A stretch of 54,279 nt of DNA from Flavobacteriaceae bacterium (GCA_024643385.1 JAHEMZ010000011.1:1-54279); one strand, 5' to 3'; shown: positions 32,595 through 41,835, counted from the stretch's first letter. Numbers and translations: made by a program. Notes: generated by a model not told the origin, from the letters alone.

Positions 32595-33233
32595 ATGATA
32601 TTGCTCCATCCAACTTACTTTCCAAGTATTGTACAAATGGTAGCTGTGGCGCAGAGTGATGCCGTGGTTTTTGAAGTAGAGGACAATTATCAGAAGCAGA
32701 CCTATCGAAATCGCACCTATATCGCCCATGCCAATGGGCGTTTGACGCTCAATGTACCGGTCAAACACTCTAAAAAGAAAGAACGCTATATGATGAAAGA
32801 TGTCGTGATAGACAATAGCTTTCCTTGGCAATCACAACATTGGAAGTCCATACAAACAGCTTATAGAACCTCCCCATTTTTTGAGTTTTATGAAGACGAT
32901 CTGAGGGAATTATTTGTAGAACCTGTAGAGAAACTACTCTCTCACAATTTAATGATCTATAGCAAACTCACCGACTTGATAGGACTGGATGCGAACTATA
33001 CCGTAAGTACAGAATATTTCAGGGAACCGAAACAAAAAGATTTTCGATTTCTTGCAGTAGCCAAGACCGATAGCGTTTTCGAACTGGAGCCTTATACGCA
33101 GGTACTACAGGATCATCATGATTTTTTACCCAACCTTTCCGTGCTAGATCTTTTGTTCAATGAAGGCCCCAACACCTTATTCTATCTGGAAAATCAACGC
33201 ACTTTCCAATCACTTAGTCCCAACCAACGGTAG
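32595..33233 (+). CDS. WbqC-family protein
   Basis: Seen are the WbqC landmarks: L-H-P-T-Y-F-P-S-I-V-Q near the start, Q-K-Q-T-Y-R-N-R-T, L-T-L-N-V-P-V-K-H-S, W-Q-S-Q-H-W-K-S-I-Q-T-A-Y-R-T-S-P-F-F split over residues 75-93, and D-L-L-F-N-E-G-P-N-T near the end. Some family members are linked to surface polysaccharide or amino-sugar modification, but the chemistry is not settled. It lies 11 bp after lepB. Its 3' end overlaps the convergent gene by 20 bp. Confidence 0.9.
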   Translation: MILLHPTYFPSIVQMVAVAQSDAVVFEVEDNYQKQTYRNRTYIAHANGRLTLNVPVKHSKKKERYMMKDVVIDNSFPWQSQHWKSIQTAYRTSPFFEFYEDDLRELFVEPVEKLLSHNLMIYSKLTDLIGLDANYTVSTEYFREPKQKDFRFLAVAKTDSVFELEPYTQVLQDHHDFLPNLSVLDLLFNEGPNTLFYLENQRTFQSLSPNQR

Positions 33234-34242
33234 AGATAATCGGATAATGATCCGAAAAGGATTTTTTGATATTATTAAAATTTATCACGGAGAATTCTTC
33301 ACTGGCTAAGATAAAATCGATTCGCATTGGGTAGTGATTAAAAAGAAATGTTTGTCCCAATCCGTTTCCTTTTTCCTGAAAGGCGTCTTGCATATCTCGT
33401 CTTAACTCTCTATATACATAAGAAAATGACGTGTTGTTGAAATCGCCGGAAAAGATCACGGGATACTTACATTGCCTCTTATGTTTTAAAATTTCCGCAA
33501 CCTGAGACTCTTGCTGAACAAAGGTCACCGACATGCGTTGTTTGATCTGTTCCGTACCGCGCTCCTGCAGAAAATCTACCGTTGGTAAAATTCCCAAGGA
33601 CTGAAGGTGTAAATTATATACCCTTATTGTATCCGAATCTACTAATAGATCGGCAAACAAAGAATTATTATAGCTGCCATTAAAATCAAAGCTTCCTTTA
33701 TGAAGAATGGGATATTTTGAAAATATAGCATGCCCTAATTTATGGGTGCTGTCCTTAAAATGTATAAATTGATAGGGGTACTCGGAAAAATCTGCTTTGT
33801 TCTTTGCATAAAATTCTTGTATGCAAACTACATCCGGCCTCTCATTTTCAATTAAATTGGAAAAAGCGGCTGCCACGGCTACTTCATCGGGATTTCTTTC
33901 ATAGGCATTGAAAAGATGGACATTATAGGATAGTAACTTGATGTTTTTTGAGTGGGTGTCTAAGCTTCCTTCAGAAGAAATTTCAAAAAAAGCATGAAAA
34001 TGAAAATAGGCAATAACCACCACCACCAATGAAAACCAAAAACGCCTTTTAAATTGCAAGATCCAATACACCATAAATAGTAGATTGAATAGGATCAATG
34101 GTGATACGGCTAAACTTAAAATGGATAGGGTAGGGAATTTGGAAGGTGGCAAATAGGGTAATACAAAAGAAATTAGCAACAACAAGGCAGTAAAGATGTT
34201 GAGTGCATAAAACAATTTCCCCAAAAATTGCAATTTCAGCAA
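33214..34242 (-). CDS. Membrane endonuclease/exonuclease/phosphatase-fold protein
   Basis: Three hydrophobic segments (about 10-30, 38-60 and 68-88) are followed by an EEP domain: LLSYNVHLFN, the metal-binding Glu in CIQEFYAK, VIFSGDFNNT, R-I-D-F-I-L-A-S and SDHYPI. EEP enzymes cleave phosphodiester or phosphomonoester bonds in nucleic acids, lipids or inositol phosphates. All catalytic positions appear intact, so it should be active; the substrate is open. It is likely co-transcribed with the rhomboid genes. Confidence 0.9.
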   Translation of the reverse strand: MLKLQFLGKLFYALNIFTALLLLISFVLPYLPPSKFPTLSILSLAVSPLILFNLLFMVYWILQFKRRFWFSLVVVVIAYFHFHAFFEISSEGSLDTHSKNIKLLSYNVHLFNAYERNPDEVAVAAAFSNLIENERPDVVCIQEFYAKNKADFSEYPYQFIHFKDSTHKLGHAIFSKYPILHKGSFDFNGSYNNSLFADLLVDSDTIRVYNLHLQSLGILPTVDFLQERGTEQIKQRMSVTFVQQESQVAEILKHKRQCKYPVIFSGDFNNTSFSYVYRELRRDMQDAFQEKGNGLGQTFLFNHYPMRIDFILASEEFSVINFNNIKKSFSDHYPIISTVGWD

Positions 34243-34257
34243 TTGAATTGTATTTAG

Positions 34258-35133
34258 TTAGCTATCTTTTCCCGCTTTGAATAAAAAATCCTTTTCTTCC
34301 TTGGTCAGGCTGTCGTATCCGCTCTTCCCTATTTTATCCAAGATAGTGTCCACCATTTTTTGGTGATCACTTCTCGCTTCATTTGTTTTAGAACGTTGGG
34401 TTTTTGATTGTGTTGTTCGGTGTACCTTTTTAAAAGGTTTCTTCTTTTTGGGTTTAAACAAATTTGTCACACCATCCATTAGTTTTTCGAACCACAATCC
34501 AATATCACTGCCTTTCATTAACTGTCGTGCATATATATATCCAAAAATAGCCCCCCCTAAGTGTGCTAATAATCCACCGGCATTGTTTAACGCAGGTAAT
34601 CGAATCAAGTCCCATACTATTAGAAACACAGCAATATGCCAAAGCTTTAAGTTAATGGTAAAAATTCGTACCGGAGCATTGGGGGTATAGGTAGCAATAA
34701 AAGCCATAATGGCCATAATGGCAGCGGATGCTCCTATTAGATTGCCATTGTAGAGACTAAATGCCGGAAAGACATTATAAGAGAGCATATAGAGTATACC
34801 TCCACTGATAGCTCCCATTAGATAAACCGTTAAAAAGCGCCTTTCAGAAAATAGGTTCAATACATGACGCCCAAAGAAATATAGCCATAGCATATTGAAC
34901 AATACATGGAAGAAACCGGTATGAATAAAACTATAGGTTAGAAGCGACCATGGCTGAACAATAAATTGTCCTATTTCTTCCGGTAATTGAAACCAGCGTA
35001 TTAAGGCCTCCGGATTCAATTGTAACAAGGCTGAAAAGATCGTTATCGCCAAAAATATAATACCGTTGATCACCATCACTTTTGTGATGATATCGGCTGT
35101 CTTAAATTGATATGATAAACTTCCTTGTGCCAT
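34258..35133 (-). CDS. Rhomboid-family intramembrane serine protease (second of tandem pair)
   Basis: The start at 35133 (MAQGSLSYQF) lies 1 bp after the upstream rhomboid stop. Six hydrophobic segments span about residues 20-225. The catalytic Ser is in the fourth-helix region as I-G-A-S-A-A-I-M, so the usual G-x-S-G reads G-A-S-A, and the catalytic His is in AHLGGAIFGY. The H-x(3)-N of the second helix (HVLFNMLWLYFFG) is present. The C-terminal 70 residues are basic then acidic and soluble. Activity is likely but the altered Gly makes it less certain. Confidence 0.88.
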   Translation of the reverse strand: MAQGSLSYQFKTADIITKVMVINGIIFLAITIFSALLQLNPEALIRWFQLPEEIGQFIVQPWSLLTYSFIHTGFFHVLFNMLWLYFFGRHVLNLFSERRFLTVYLMGAISGGILYMLSYNVFPAFSLYNGNLIGASAAIMAIMAFIATYTPNAPVRIFTINLKLWHIAVFLIVWDLIRLPALNNAGGLLAHLGGAIFGYIYARQLMKGSDIGLWFEKLMDGVTNLFKPKKKKPFKKVHRTTQSKTQRSKTNEARSDHQKMVDTILDKIGKSGYDSLTKEEKDFLFKAGKDS

Positions 35134-35134
35134 A

Positions 35135-35884
35135 CTAATACCAACGATGATTGTCGAAACTATTTTTCCTCCAGTAATAAGCCATGATAAATCCAAAAAT
35201 GGCTCCCCCTATATGGGCCCAATTAGCAATATTTTGTCCGAACAATGAAAAACCTGTAAGTCCGCTGAAAAGATCCAACATGATTAAAACCGGAATAAAA
35301 TATTTCGCTTTGATAGGAATCGGTAAAAATATAAGCATCAGTTCCACATTGGGGTACATCATGCCAAAGGCTACCAATACACCATAAATGGCTCCCGAAG
35401 CACCTACCGCCGGAGTATTGAAGGAGGTAAAGAAATTACGGGCCACATCCAATCCGATCTCATGAATTTCCCGATACGAACCTGGTTCTAACGTTTCATT
35501 GAGCAATTTCCAGATCTCGGTATCGCTAAGTCCTAAAGCGGATAAGGCATCAAAACCAACCCTAAAATGATAATAATTAACCAATGAATGAATCAGTGCG
35601 GCACCCAAACCGGCTGAAAAATAAAAGAACAAGAATTTATTTCTACCCCACTTGATCTCCAGGGGAGATCCAAAGGCCCATAAAGCGTACATATTAAATA
35701 AAATGTGCATGAATCCCCCATGCATGAACATATGGGAAACGGGCTGCCAAAAATGGAAATTCGGGTTTTCAAAATAGAAAAGGGAAAATAAGCGGTATAC
35801 AATATCCCCGGAAACTAAGGTTCCTAAAAAGAAAAGGACATTACAAATAATTAATACTTTAACGGTCTCAGTAATTCCTCTCAT
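35135..35884 (-). CDS. Rhomboid-family intramembrane serine protease (first of tandem pair)
   Basis: The protein has six transmembrane segments, the HILFNMYALWAFG motif of the second helix, a canonical G-A-S-G-A-I-Y-G around the catalytic Ser, and catalytic His in WAHIGGAIFGF. Rhomboids cut membrane proteins inside or close to the bilayer. It follows mutL with no gap (stop at 35885) and precedes the second rhomboid by 1 bp, so all three are in one transcript. Confidence 0.93.
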   Translation of the reverse strand: MRGITETVKVLIICNVLFFLGTLVSGDIVYRLFSLFYFENPNFHFWQPVSHMFMHGGFMHILFNMYALWAFGSPLEIKWGRNKFLFFYFSAGLGAALIHSLVNYYHFRVGFDALSALGLSDTEIWKLLNETLEPGSYREIHEIGLDVARNFFTSFNTPAVGASGAIYGVLVAFGMMYPNVELMLIFLPIPIKAKYFIPVLIMLDLFSGLTGFSLFGQNIANWAHIGGAIFGFIMAYYWRKNSFDNHRWY

Positions 35885-37729
35885 TTACATAAATTTTTTA
35901 TCAAAATCTGTTACATCTAAGGTAATCAATATGGGTCGGTTGTCGGGAGAGACACTAGGTTCCTTACAGGCAAACAACTGATGTATCAAATGTTCCTGAG
36001 CTTCTGGTTCCAATGAAACACCACTCTTTATGGCCATGCTCTTGGCGAGGGATTTTGCTAAAAGATCATTTTGACTAAATCCGGCATTGGGAATATCACT
36101 TTCAAAATCACTGATGAGTTGTTCAAAGATCCCCGCTACATCTGCTTCCGATAATCCCCCGGGAACCCCGCCAATTTCAATTTGTTCTTCATCAATGGCG
36201 GTGAATACAAATCCCGTACGTTCCAATTGTTCCACTATGTTTTTTAGCAGGACTACCTTTGGTTTGGAAAAATGCAAAGTGATGGGAAATAATAATTGCT
36301 GACTCACTCCTTCTTGCACGGTAATACTTCTTAAAAATCCTTCGTAGAGCACACGTTGATGTGCCAAACTCTGATGAACGACCATCAATCCACTTTTTAT
36401 GGAGGTCACGATGTATTTATTTTGAATTTGAAATGTGACCTTACCCTGTGTGTCGTTTCCCTTCTCAAATAAACTTCCGGTCATCTCTTCCCCTTCAACG
36501 GCAAAACTGTCCAAGCTGATCTCCCGATTGTCCTCATCTTTTAATCCAACATAAAGAGATTCCCATGATGATTGACGTTCTCGTTTAAAGGAAAATTGAT
36601 TATCGGCCTGTTTCCTTTCACTGTGAAAAGGATTATAATTGCGGTCTACCTCTATGGTCGGCATCACCGCAGACCTCTTAGAATAATCATAAGGAGTATC
36701 AAATCCGGCATCTTTCTCAAAGTCTAAAATAGGAGCTACATTGAATTGTCCCAAACTATGTTTAACTGTCGATCGTAACATGGCGTAAATAGCATGTTCA
36801 TCCTCAAATTTCACTTCTGTTTTGGTGGGATGAATATTGATGTCGATCGAATGTGGGTCCACTTCCAAATAGAGAAAATAGCCGGGATGGTGCTCCGTTC
36901 TTATTAAACCGTCAAAAGCTGATGCCACTGCATGATGCAGATAAGAACTTTTGATAAAGCGATCGTTGACGAAAAAAAATTGTTCTCCCCTACTCTTCTT
37001 AGCGAATTCAGGCTTTAATACAAACCCTTTTACTTTTACAATATCCGTTTCTTCTGAAACAGGCACTAATTTCTCATTGGTTTTACTTCCCAAGATATGA
37101 ACGATCCGTTGTCTCAGATTGGATTCGGGTAAATTAAAGACATCACCCCCATTATGAATCATTTGAAAGGAAATAGCGGGGTGAGCCAAGGCTACTCTAT
37201 GAAATTCGTCAATGATATGGCGCGTTTCAACCGGATTGCTCTTCAGAAAATTTCTTCGGGCAGGGATGTTGTAAAATAAGTTCTTTACCGAAATGGTGGT
37301 GCCCTTTACTGCGACAACAGCTTCTTGTGTCACAACCTCACTACCTTCAACGACAATTCTGCTCCCAATTTCCGCCGATTCAATTTTAGTTTTAAGCTCC
37401 ACATGAGCAATCGCCGCTATGGAAGCCAACGCTTCACCTCTAAACCCTTTGGTGTGTAAATTAAATAAGTCTTCTGCCGTTTTGATCTTGGAAGTAGCAT
37501 GTCTTTCAAAAGACAGGCGCGCATCGGTCGGACTCATTCCAACGCCGTTATCGATCACCTGTATTAAGGTTTTTCCTGCATCTTTTAAAACCAATTTGAT
37601 TTCACCGGCTCCGGCATCAATGGCGTTCTCCATCAACTCTTTCACTACAGAAGCAGGTCGTTGAACCACTTCCCCTGCAGCTATTTGATTGGCAACGTGG
37701 TCGGGTAGTAACTGAATGATATCGGCCAT
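35885..37729 (-). CDS. mutL: DNA mismatch repair protein MutL
   Basis: The N-terminal GHKL ATPase is intact: IQLLPDHVANQIAAGEVVQRPASV, ELMENAIDAGA, D-N-G-V-G-M, RHATSKI and GFRGEALASI. The C-terminal dimerisation domain is present. The endonuclease motif DQHA(x)2E(x)4E reads H-Q-S-L-A-H-Q-R-V-L-Y-E near residue 455, and the late C-P-x-x-R-P motif reads S-P-D-N-R-P near 594, so metal ligands appear lost. The protein may coordinate mismatch repair without nicking DNA itself. Confidence 0.96.
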   Translation of the reverse strand: MADIIQLLPDHVANQIAAGEVVQRPASVVKELMENAIDAGAGEIKLVLKDAGKTLIQVIDNGVGMSPTDARLSFERHATSKIKTAEDLFNLHTKGFRGEALASIAAIAHVELKTKIESAEIGSRIVVEGSEVVTQEAVVAVKGTTISVKNLFYNIPARRNFLKSNPVETRHIIDEFHRVALAHPAISFQMIHNGGDVFNLPESNLRQRIVHILGSKTNEKLVPVSEETDIVKVKGFVLKPEFAKKSRGEQFFFVNDRFIKSSYLHHAVASAFDGLIRTEHHPGYFLYLEVDPHSIDINIHPTKTEVKFEDEHAIYAMLRSTVKHSLGQFNVAPILDFEKDAGFDTPYDYSKRSAVMPTIEVDRNYNPFHSERKQADNQFSFKRERQSSWESLYVGLKDEDNREISLDSFAVEGEEMTGSLFEKGNDTQGKVTFQIQNKYIVTSIKSGLMVVHQSLAHQRVLYEGFLRSITVQEGVSQQLLFPITLHFSKPKVVLLKNIVEQLERTGFVFTAIDEEQIEIGGVPGGLSEADVAGIFEQLISDFESDIPNAGFSQNDLLAKSLAKSMAIKSGVSLEPEAQEHLIHQLFACKEPSVSPDNRPILITLDVTDFDKKFM

Positions 37730-37738
37730 GAAAAGGGC

Positions 37739-38029
37739 TTAAGTAAAAATGCTCAGGTCGAAATCAATCAACCATAGGAATATTAATAATAATAATGCTA
37801 TGATAATTAAAACAGTCTTATTAAACTCCACATTTCCTCGGTTGCGCCTTTCGTTTCGCTCTTGCCGCCATTGTCCTCCGAAATCATTTTTATTATAGGT
37901 CTCGTAATACATGTCCATTTTGGTGGCATAGGACTTCGCATCGGCTTCTTCCTTTCCGTTGTAATAACGGGGAGTATAGTTAAAACGATTATTCGTTTTT
38001 AATCTTTTTATTAAGCTGAATTTTATCAT
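37739..38029 (-). CDS. Small membrane protein of unknown function between ribH and mutL
   Basis: The start at 38029 (MIKFSLIKRLKTNNRF) gives 96 residues: a basic, Tyr- and Arg-rich cytoplasmic part (N-Y-T-P-R-Y-Y, R-Q-E-R-N-E-R-R-N-R-G) and one transmembrane helix at about 73-90 (VLIIIALLLLIFLWLIDF). The longer reading frame from 38101 adds 24 residues without clear support. Small proteins like this have been mislabelled as riboflavin synthase subunits because of the neighbouring ribH. The function is unknown. Confidence 0.75.
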   Translation of the reverse strand: MIKFSLIKRLKTNNRFNYTPRYYNGKEEADAKSYATKMDMYYETYNKNDFGGQWRQERNERRNRGNVEFNKTVLIIIALLLLIFLWLIDFDLSIFT

Positions 38030-38110
38030 AACGGTACTGTTTTCAAAGTTAGGCAAAATCAAAAACAATGCCGTGACGCATTTGCAAAAAATTGTCAACA
38101 AGATAGATTC

Positions 38111-38608
38111 TTAGAATCTAGAATCTTTGCGAAGTTGGGCCATTTTGATGGCCACGATAGCGGCTTCGGTTCCTTTATTCCCGTGCTTTCCTCCACTTCG
38201 ATCGACAGCTTGCTGCAGATTGTTGTCGGTTAACACACAGAAGATAACCGGGATCTCTCCTTGAACATTTAAATCTTTGATTCCTTGCGCGACTGCTTCA
38301 CACACAAAATCAAAATGTTTGGTTTCCCCTTGTATCACACTCCCTATAGCGATAATAGCATCCAGCATATCATAGCTCTGCGCCATTTTTTTACAGCCGT
38401 AGATCAATTCAAAACTGCCGGGCACATTCCAGCGTACCACGTTTTCCTTGATCCCGCCACAATCTAAAATGGCATCAAATGCGCCTTGGAACAAACCTTC
38501 AGTGATATTTGCATTCCATTCAGAAACAACGATCCCAAACCGAAAATCTTTCGCGTTTGGGATCGTGTCTTTATCGTATGAGGATAGATTTTTATTGGAT
38601 GTTGCCAT
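38111..38608 (-). CDS. ribH: 6,7-dimethyl-8-ribityllumazine synthase
   Basis: RibH condenses 5-amino-6-ribitylaminouracil with dihydroxybutanone phosphate in riboflavin synthesis. Seen: F-G-I-V-V-S-E-W-N-A-N-I-T, VPGSFELIYGCKKMA, AIGSVIQGETKHFDFV (with the catalytic His) and SGGKHGNKGTEAAIVAIKMA. The 165-residue length is normal. It begins 1 bp after the TPR protein's stop, so they are co-transcribed. Confidence 0.96.
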   Translation of the reverse strand: MATSNKNLSSYDKDTIPNAKDFRFGIVVSEWNANITEGLFQGAFDAILDCGGIKENVVRWNVPGSFELIYGCKKMAQSYDMLDAIIAIGSVIQGETKHFDFVCEAVAQGIKDLNVQGEIPVIFCVLTDNNLQQAVDRSGGKHGNKGTEAAIVAIKMAQLRKDSRF

Positions 38609-38609
38609 C

Positions 38610-39377
38610 TTATTTCATAGCTTCAGCCTGCCCTTTATAGGTTTCGGCCTGAGTAGCCTCCGGAGTATCTTTAAATTCTTCTGTTATCCGCACAAAGAAG
38701 TCATAAGCCTCACTCGCCTTCCCAAGATTTAAAGCGGTGACTCCCGCTTTGAGTAAAAATCGAGGTGTTGTTAAATCGTTGGTACTTATAGCAATAGCTT
38801 CCTTGTAATATTTATAAGCTTCTTCCGGTTGATTCAACTGAATAAAAGCATCTCCTATCGCTCCTTTGGCCAATGGCGCCAATAACATGTCATCACCACT
38901 GAATTGATCCAAATATTTGATGGCCTCCTGGTATTTGTTGATATTAAGGTAAGCCATACCTGCTTGATAGTTCGCAACATTTCCGGTAGGCGTTCCACTG
39001 TATTTGTCAGCAATATCCAACAAACCGTATTTTCCTGCATTCCCGTTCAAAGCCAAATTGAACAAGGAATCCTTTTCTGTAGTCGCATTCAAGGCCTTTT
39101 CGAAATAAGAAGTAGCCTGATAGACTTCATTGGCAGCTTCTGCCTGTTTCGGCTCGAAAATGAATTTTTGATAAAGAATATATCCCAACACAGCCACTGC
39201 CACGGCAGCAACCACCCCAAAAATGAACTTTTGGTTCTTTTCAACCCATGCCTCAGTCTTGGATGCTCCTTCGTCTAACGATTTAAACACCTCAGCGGTA
39301 GTACTTCCTTCTTCCAGTTCTATTTCCTTTTCGGCTTTCGTTTTTGGTTTAAAGCCTCTTTTCTTGTAGGTTGCCAT
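38610..39377 (-). CDS. Membrane-anchored TPR protein (YfgM-like)
   Basis: A charged N-terminus (1-50) leads to one transmembrane helix at about 52-75 (FIFGVVAAVAVAVLGYILYQKFIF), then three to four tetratricopeptide-type helix pairs: AGMAYLNINKYQEAIKYLDQF, GDAFIQLNQPEEAYKYYKEA, AGVTALNLGKASEAYDFFVRI. The topology is that of YfgM-like proteins, which assist secretion or envelope folding, though the match is by layout only. It is the first gene of the transcript that continues to ribH and mutL. Confidence 0.85.
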   Translation of the reverse strand: MATYKKRGFKPKTKAEKEIELEEGSTTAEVFKSLDEGASKTEAWVEKNQKFIFGVVAAVAVAVLGYILYQKFIFEPKQAEAANEVYQATSYFEKALNATTEKDSLFNLALNGNAGKYGLLDIADKYSGTPTGNVANYQAGMAYLNINKYQEAIKYLDQFSGDDMLLAPLAKGAIGDAFIQLNQPEEAYKYYKEAIAISTNDLTTPRFLLKAGVTALNLGKASEAYDFFVRITEEFKDTPEATQAETYKGQAEAMK

Positions 39378-39397
39378 ATTGTCTTATTAATGAGGGG

Positions 39398-39405
39398 CAA
39401 AAATA
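39398..39405 (-). promoter_or_regulatory. Predicted -7 element of the TPR-ribH-mutL-rhomboid transcript
   Basis: The minus strand reads TATTTTTG, a perfect TANNTTTG match, 21 bp before the TPR ATG at 39377. No clear TTG is found 17-19 bp upstream. Confidence 0.55.
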
Positions 39406-39515
39406 TAATTTTTATTACAATTTAAAAGGGAAAAATCAATATTTTGCGGGAGCTAAAAGGCTTTTGTTTTTCTGAATTGCCTTTCCATAAATTTTTAGCT
39501 AACTTTCTCAAATTG

Positions 39516-40595
39516 ATGATTTTACAGAAATTATCCTTACTCAACTACAAAAATTTCGAAGCCCAGTCCTTCGAATTCGATCCCAAAATTAATTGTTTCG
39601 TAGGTTTAAACGGGGTTGGAAAGACCAATATACTTGACGCCATTTACCATCTTTCCTTCGGAAAAAGTTACTTCAACCCCATTACCTCCCAAAATATAAA
39701 ACACGGCACCGATTTTTTTGTCGTGGAAGGGACATACGAAAAACAAGGGCTTTCAGAAAAAATAGTCATTAGTGCTAAAAAAGGGCAAAAAAAGATCATT
39801 AAAAAGAACGGGAAAGTCTATGAAAAATTTAGTGAGCACATTGGATTTTTACCATTAGTAATCATCTCCCCGAGTGATCGCGATCTGATCATTGAAGGGA
39901 GCGAAACCCGTAGAAAATTTATGGACGGGGTGATATCACAAGGAGATCCCAAATATTTACAATCACTCATCAATTACAACAAGGTGCTGGCCCAAAGAAA
40001 TTCATTGCTGAAATACTTTACGGTAAACCAAACTTTTAATCAAGATACGCTCGAAATATACAATCAACAATTACATGATTTAGGGACAGTGATCTTTGAA
40101 AAACGCACCGCTTTTTTGAAACAGTTTGAACCTATTTTTCTACACCGACACGCTTCCATAAGCAACCGGCAAGAATCTGTCAAGCTTTTGTACGACAGTC
40201 AGTTACACAACAGTGAGCTGCTCACATTACTGAAACAGAACCTATCCAAAGATCGGATCACTCAATATACGAATTACGGAATTCATAAAGATGATCTGGT
40301 CTTTGAGATCGAAGGCCATCCTATCAAAAAATTTGGGTCACAAGGACAGCAAAAATCGTTTCTAATCGCCCTGAAATTGGCGCAGTTCGATTTTTTAAAA
40401 GCGCAGAGTAAAGTAAATCCGATCTTATTACTGGACGATATTTTTGATAAATTAGATGAAGAACGCGTGGCACAAATCATTACCTTAGTAGATAATGAAA
40501 ATTTTGGGCAGCTTTTTATTAGCGACACCCATGGTGAACGCACCGAAAATGTGATTAAAAAAGTGCATCAGAGTTATAAAATGTTTCCTTTATGA
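39516..40595 (+). CDS. recF: DNA replication and repair protein RecF
   Basis: This SMC-like ATPase loads RecA at single-strand gaps with RecO and RecR. Seen: the [10 protein letters not shown] start, the Walker [18 protein letters not shown], the signature region [18 protein letters not shown], and Walker [17 protein letters not shown] chose the ATG at 39516 ([11 protein letters not shown]); the reading frame upstream from a TTG adds 24 atypical residues. Its stop overlaps the next ATG by four bases (ATGA). Confidence 0.96.
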   Translation: MILQKLSLLNYKNFEAQSFEFDPKINCFVGLNGVGKTNILDAIYHLSFGKSYFNPITSQNIKHGTDFFVVEGTYEKQGLSEKIVISAKKGQKKIIKKNGKVYEKFSEHIGFLPLVIISPSDRDLIIEGSETRRKFMDGVISQGDPKYLQSLINYNKVLAQRNSLLKYFTVNQTFNQDTLEIYNQQLHDLGTVIFEKRTAFLKQFEPIFLHRHASISNRQESVKLLYDSQLHNSELLTLLKQNLSKDRITQYTNYGIHKDDLVFEIEGHPIKKFGSQGQQKSFLIALKLAQFDFLKAQSKVNPILLLDDIFDKLDEERVAQIITLVDNENFGQLFISDTHGERTENVIKKVHQSYKMFPL

Positions 40596-40999
40596 AATAT
40601 CCCATCTATTTACTCTTACTAACACTTTTTTCATGTGGTTCTCAATCCCCGGAAGAAATGAAAGGCTACTTGAACGGCTACTGGGAAATTGAAAAAGTGA
40701 AATTACCCGATGGTTCCGAAAAGAGCTTTACGATAAGCACAACTGTGGATTATTTCGAAGTAAAAGGGGATTCAGGGGTGCGAAAAAAGGTCTCTCCGCA
40801 GCTGGACGGAACATTTTTAACTTTCGAGCAAAATGAGTTGTTTGAAGTTATTATACGAAATGACAGTTTGATCCTTCAGTATAAAACACCTTACGATCAA
40901 TGGGAAGAGACGGTGATCAAGGCGACAGAAACAGAATTCGTGGTATTGAACAAAGACTTGAAAGAATATCATTATAAACCCTATCGATTAACAGAATAA
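40592..40999 (+). CDS. Lipocalin-like lipoprotein
   Basis: A lipoprotein leader ([15 protein letters not shown], Cys 15) is followed by about 120 residues of beta-strand pattern beginning [10 protein letters not shown], as in lipocalin-like domains of Bacteroidota (G-x-W motif). Later strands include V-D-Y-F-E-V-K-G and E-F-V-V-L-N. No ligand can be assigned. It overlaps recF by 4 bp and sits 1 bp before dciA, so it is wedged in a DNA-replication operon without evident functional link. Confidence 0.82.
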   Translation: MKYPIYLLLLTLFSCGSQSPEEMKGYLNGYWEIEKVKLPDGSEKSFTISTTVDYFEVKGDSGVRKKVSPQLDGTFLTFEQNELFEVIIRNDSLILQYKTPYDQWEETVIKATETEFVVLNKDLKEYHYKPYRLTE

Positions 41000-41000
41000 G

Positions 41001-41297
41001 ATGAGCAAGCGACACGGAGAAAATAATTCATTGGGAGAGGTCTTAAAAGATTTCATTGCCGGTGGAAAATTAGAAAAAGGCCTGAATAAAATCTCTGCGG
41101 AAGAAGCCTGGCATCAAGTATTAGGCGAAGCCATTTCCAAATACACTACCAGGGTATATCTAGAACGAGACACCTTGTTTGTGAGTTTGTCTTCTTCCGT
41201 ATTACGGGAAGAATTGTCGTATGGGAAGGATAAAATAATTACCCTCTTGAATGAAGCCTTAGGGAAGGAACTCATTCATAAATTAATACTGAAATAA
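41001..41297 (+). CDS. dciA: DciA-type (DUF721) helicase-loader family protein
   Basis: The 98 residues match the DUF721/DciA core: L-G-E-V-L-K-D-F, W-x-x-V-L-G-E-A-I-S-K-Y-T, V-Y-L-E-R-D-T-L-F-V and S-S-V-L-R-E-E-L-S-Y-G-K. DciA proteins help load or operate the replicative helicase DnaB in bacteria that lack DnaC or DnaI. The recF neighbourhood supports a replication role. A strong terminator follows at once. Confidence 0.88.
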   Translation: MSKRHGENNSLGEVLKDFIAGGKLEKGLNKISAEEAWHQVLGEAISKYTTRVYLERDTLFVSLSSSVLREELSYGKDKIITLLNEALGKELIHKLILK

Positions 41298-41322
41298 AAA
41301 AGCCGCTTGATAAGCGGCTTTT
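41298..41322. terminator. Bidirectional rho-independent terminator between dciA and ndk
   Basis: AAAAGCCGCTT (41298-41308) pairs with AAGCGGCTTTT (41312-41322) around a GAT loop. It ends both the recF-dciA unit and the convergent ndk gene. Confidence 0.93.
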
Positions 41323-41341
41323 AACTATACAATGGATTGTA

Positions 41342-41761
41342 TTAGAAAATTTCTCTTCCTGCGAAATGGAACTGACTCTCAATTTCTGCATTTTCATCGC
41401 TATCACTGCCGTGCACTGCATTCTCACCAATAGAAGCAGCATATAATTTACGGATCGTTCCTTCCGCAGCATCAGCCGGATTCGTTGCTCCAATAAGCGT
41501 ACGGAAATCTTCAACCGCATTTTCCTTTTCCAAAACGGCAGCCACAATAGGACCGCGCGTCATATACTCCACTAATTCCCCAAAAAACGGACGCTCTTTA
41601 TGGATCGCATAAAATGCTTGAGCATCAGCTTGGGTCATTTGTGTTAATTTCAAGGCCGCGATTCTAAATCCCGCCGCACTAATTTTTTCTAAAATAGGCC
41701 CAATGTTACCTTTTTCAACGCTATCGGGCTTTAACATCGTAAATGTTCTGTCTGTTCTCAT
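41342..41761 (-). CDS. ndk: Nucleoside diphosphate kinase
   Basis: Ndk passes the gamma phosphate between nucleoside triphosphates and diphosphates through a phospho-His. Seen: [12 protein letters not shown] (7-18), [21 protein letters not shown] and the active-site [12 protein letters not shown], in which His is the phosphorylated residue. The length (139) is normal. It is monocistronic, with the best-matched promoter in the window at 41784-41814. Confidence 0.98.
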   Translation of the reverse strand: MRTDRTFTMLKPDSVEKGNIGPILEKISAAGFRIAALKLTQMTQADAQAFYAIHKERPFFGELVEYMTRGPIVAAVLEKENAVEDFRTLIGATNPADAAEGTIRKLYAASIGENAVHGSDSDENAEIESQFHFAGREIF

Positions 41762-41783
41762 GTTTTTTTAACTAATTTGGGCG

Positions 41784-41814
41784 CAAAAGTACCATTTTAA
41801 ATTTCAAAATCAAA
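41784..41814 (-). promoter_or_regulatory. Promoter of ndk (TTTG-N19-TACTTTTG)
   Basis: On the minus strand a TTTG -33 element (41814-41811) is separated by 19 nt from a perfect -7 box TACTTTTG (41791-41784). Transcription should start near 41779, giving a leader of about 18 nt. It serves as an internal reference for an activator-independent promoter. Confidence 0.78.
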
Positions 41815-41835
41815 TAAGGAACTGTCAAGAAATTG

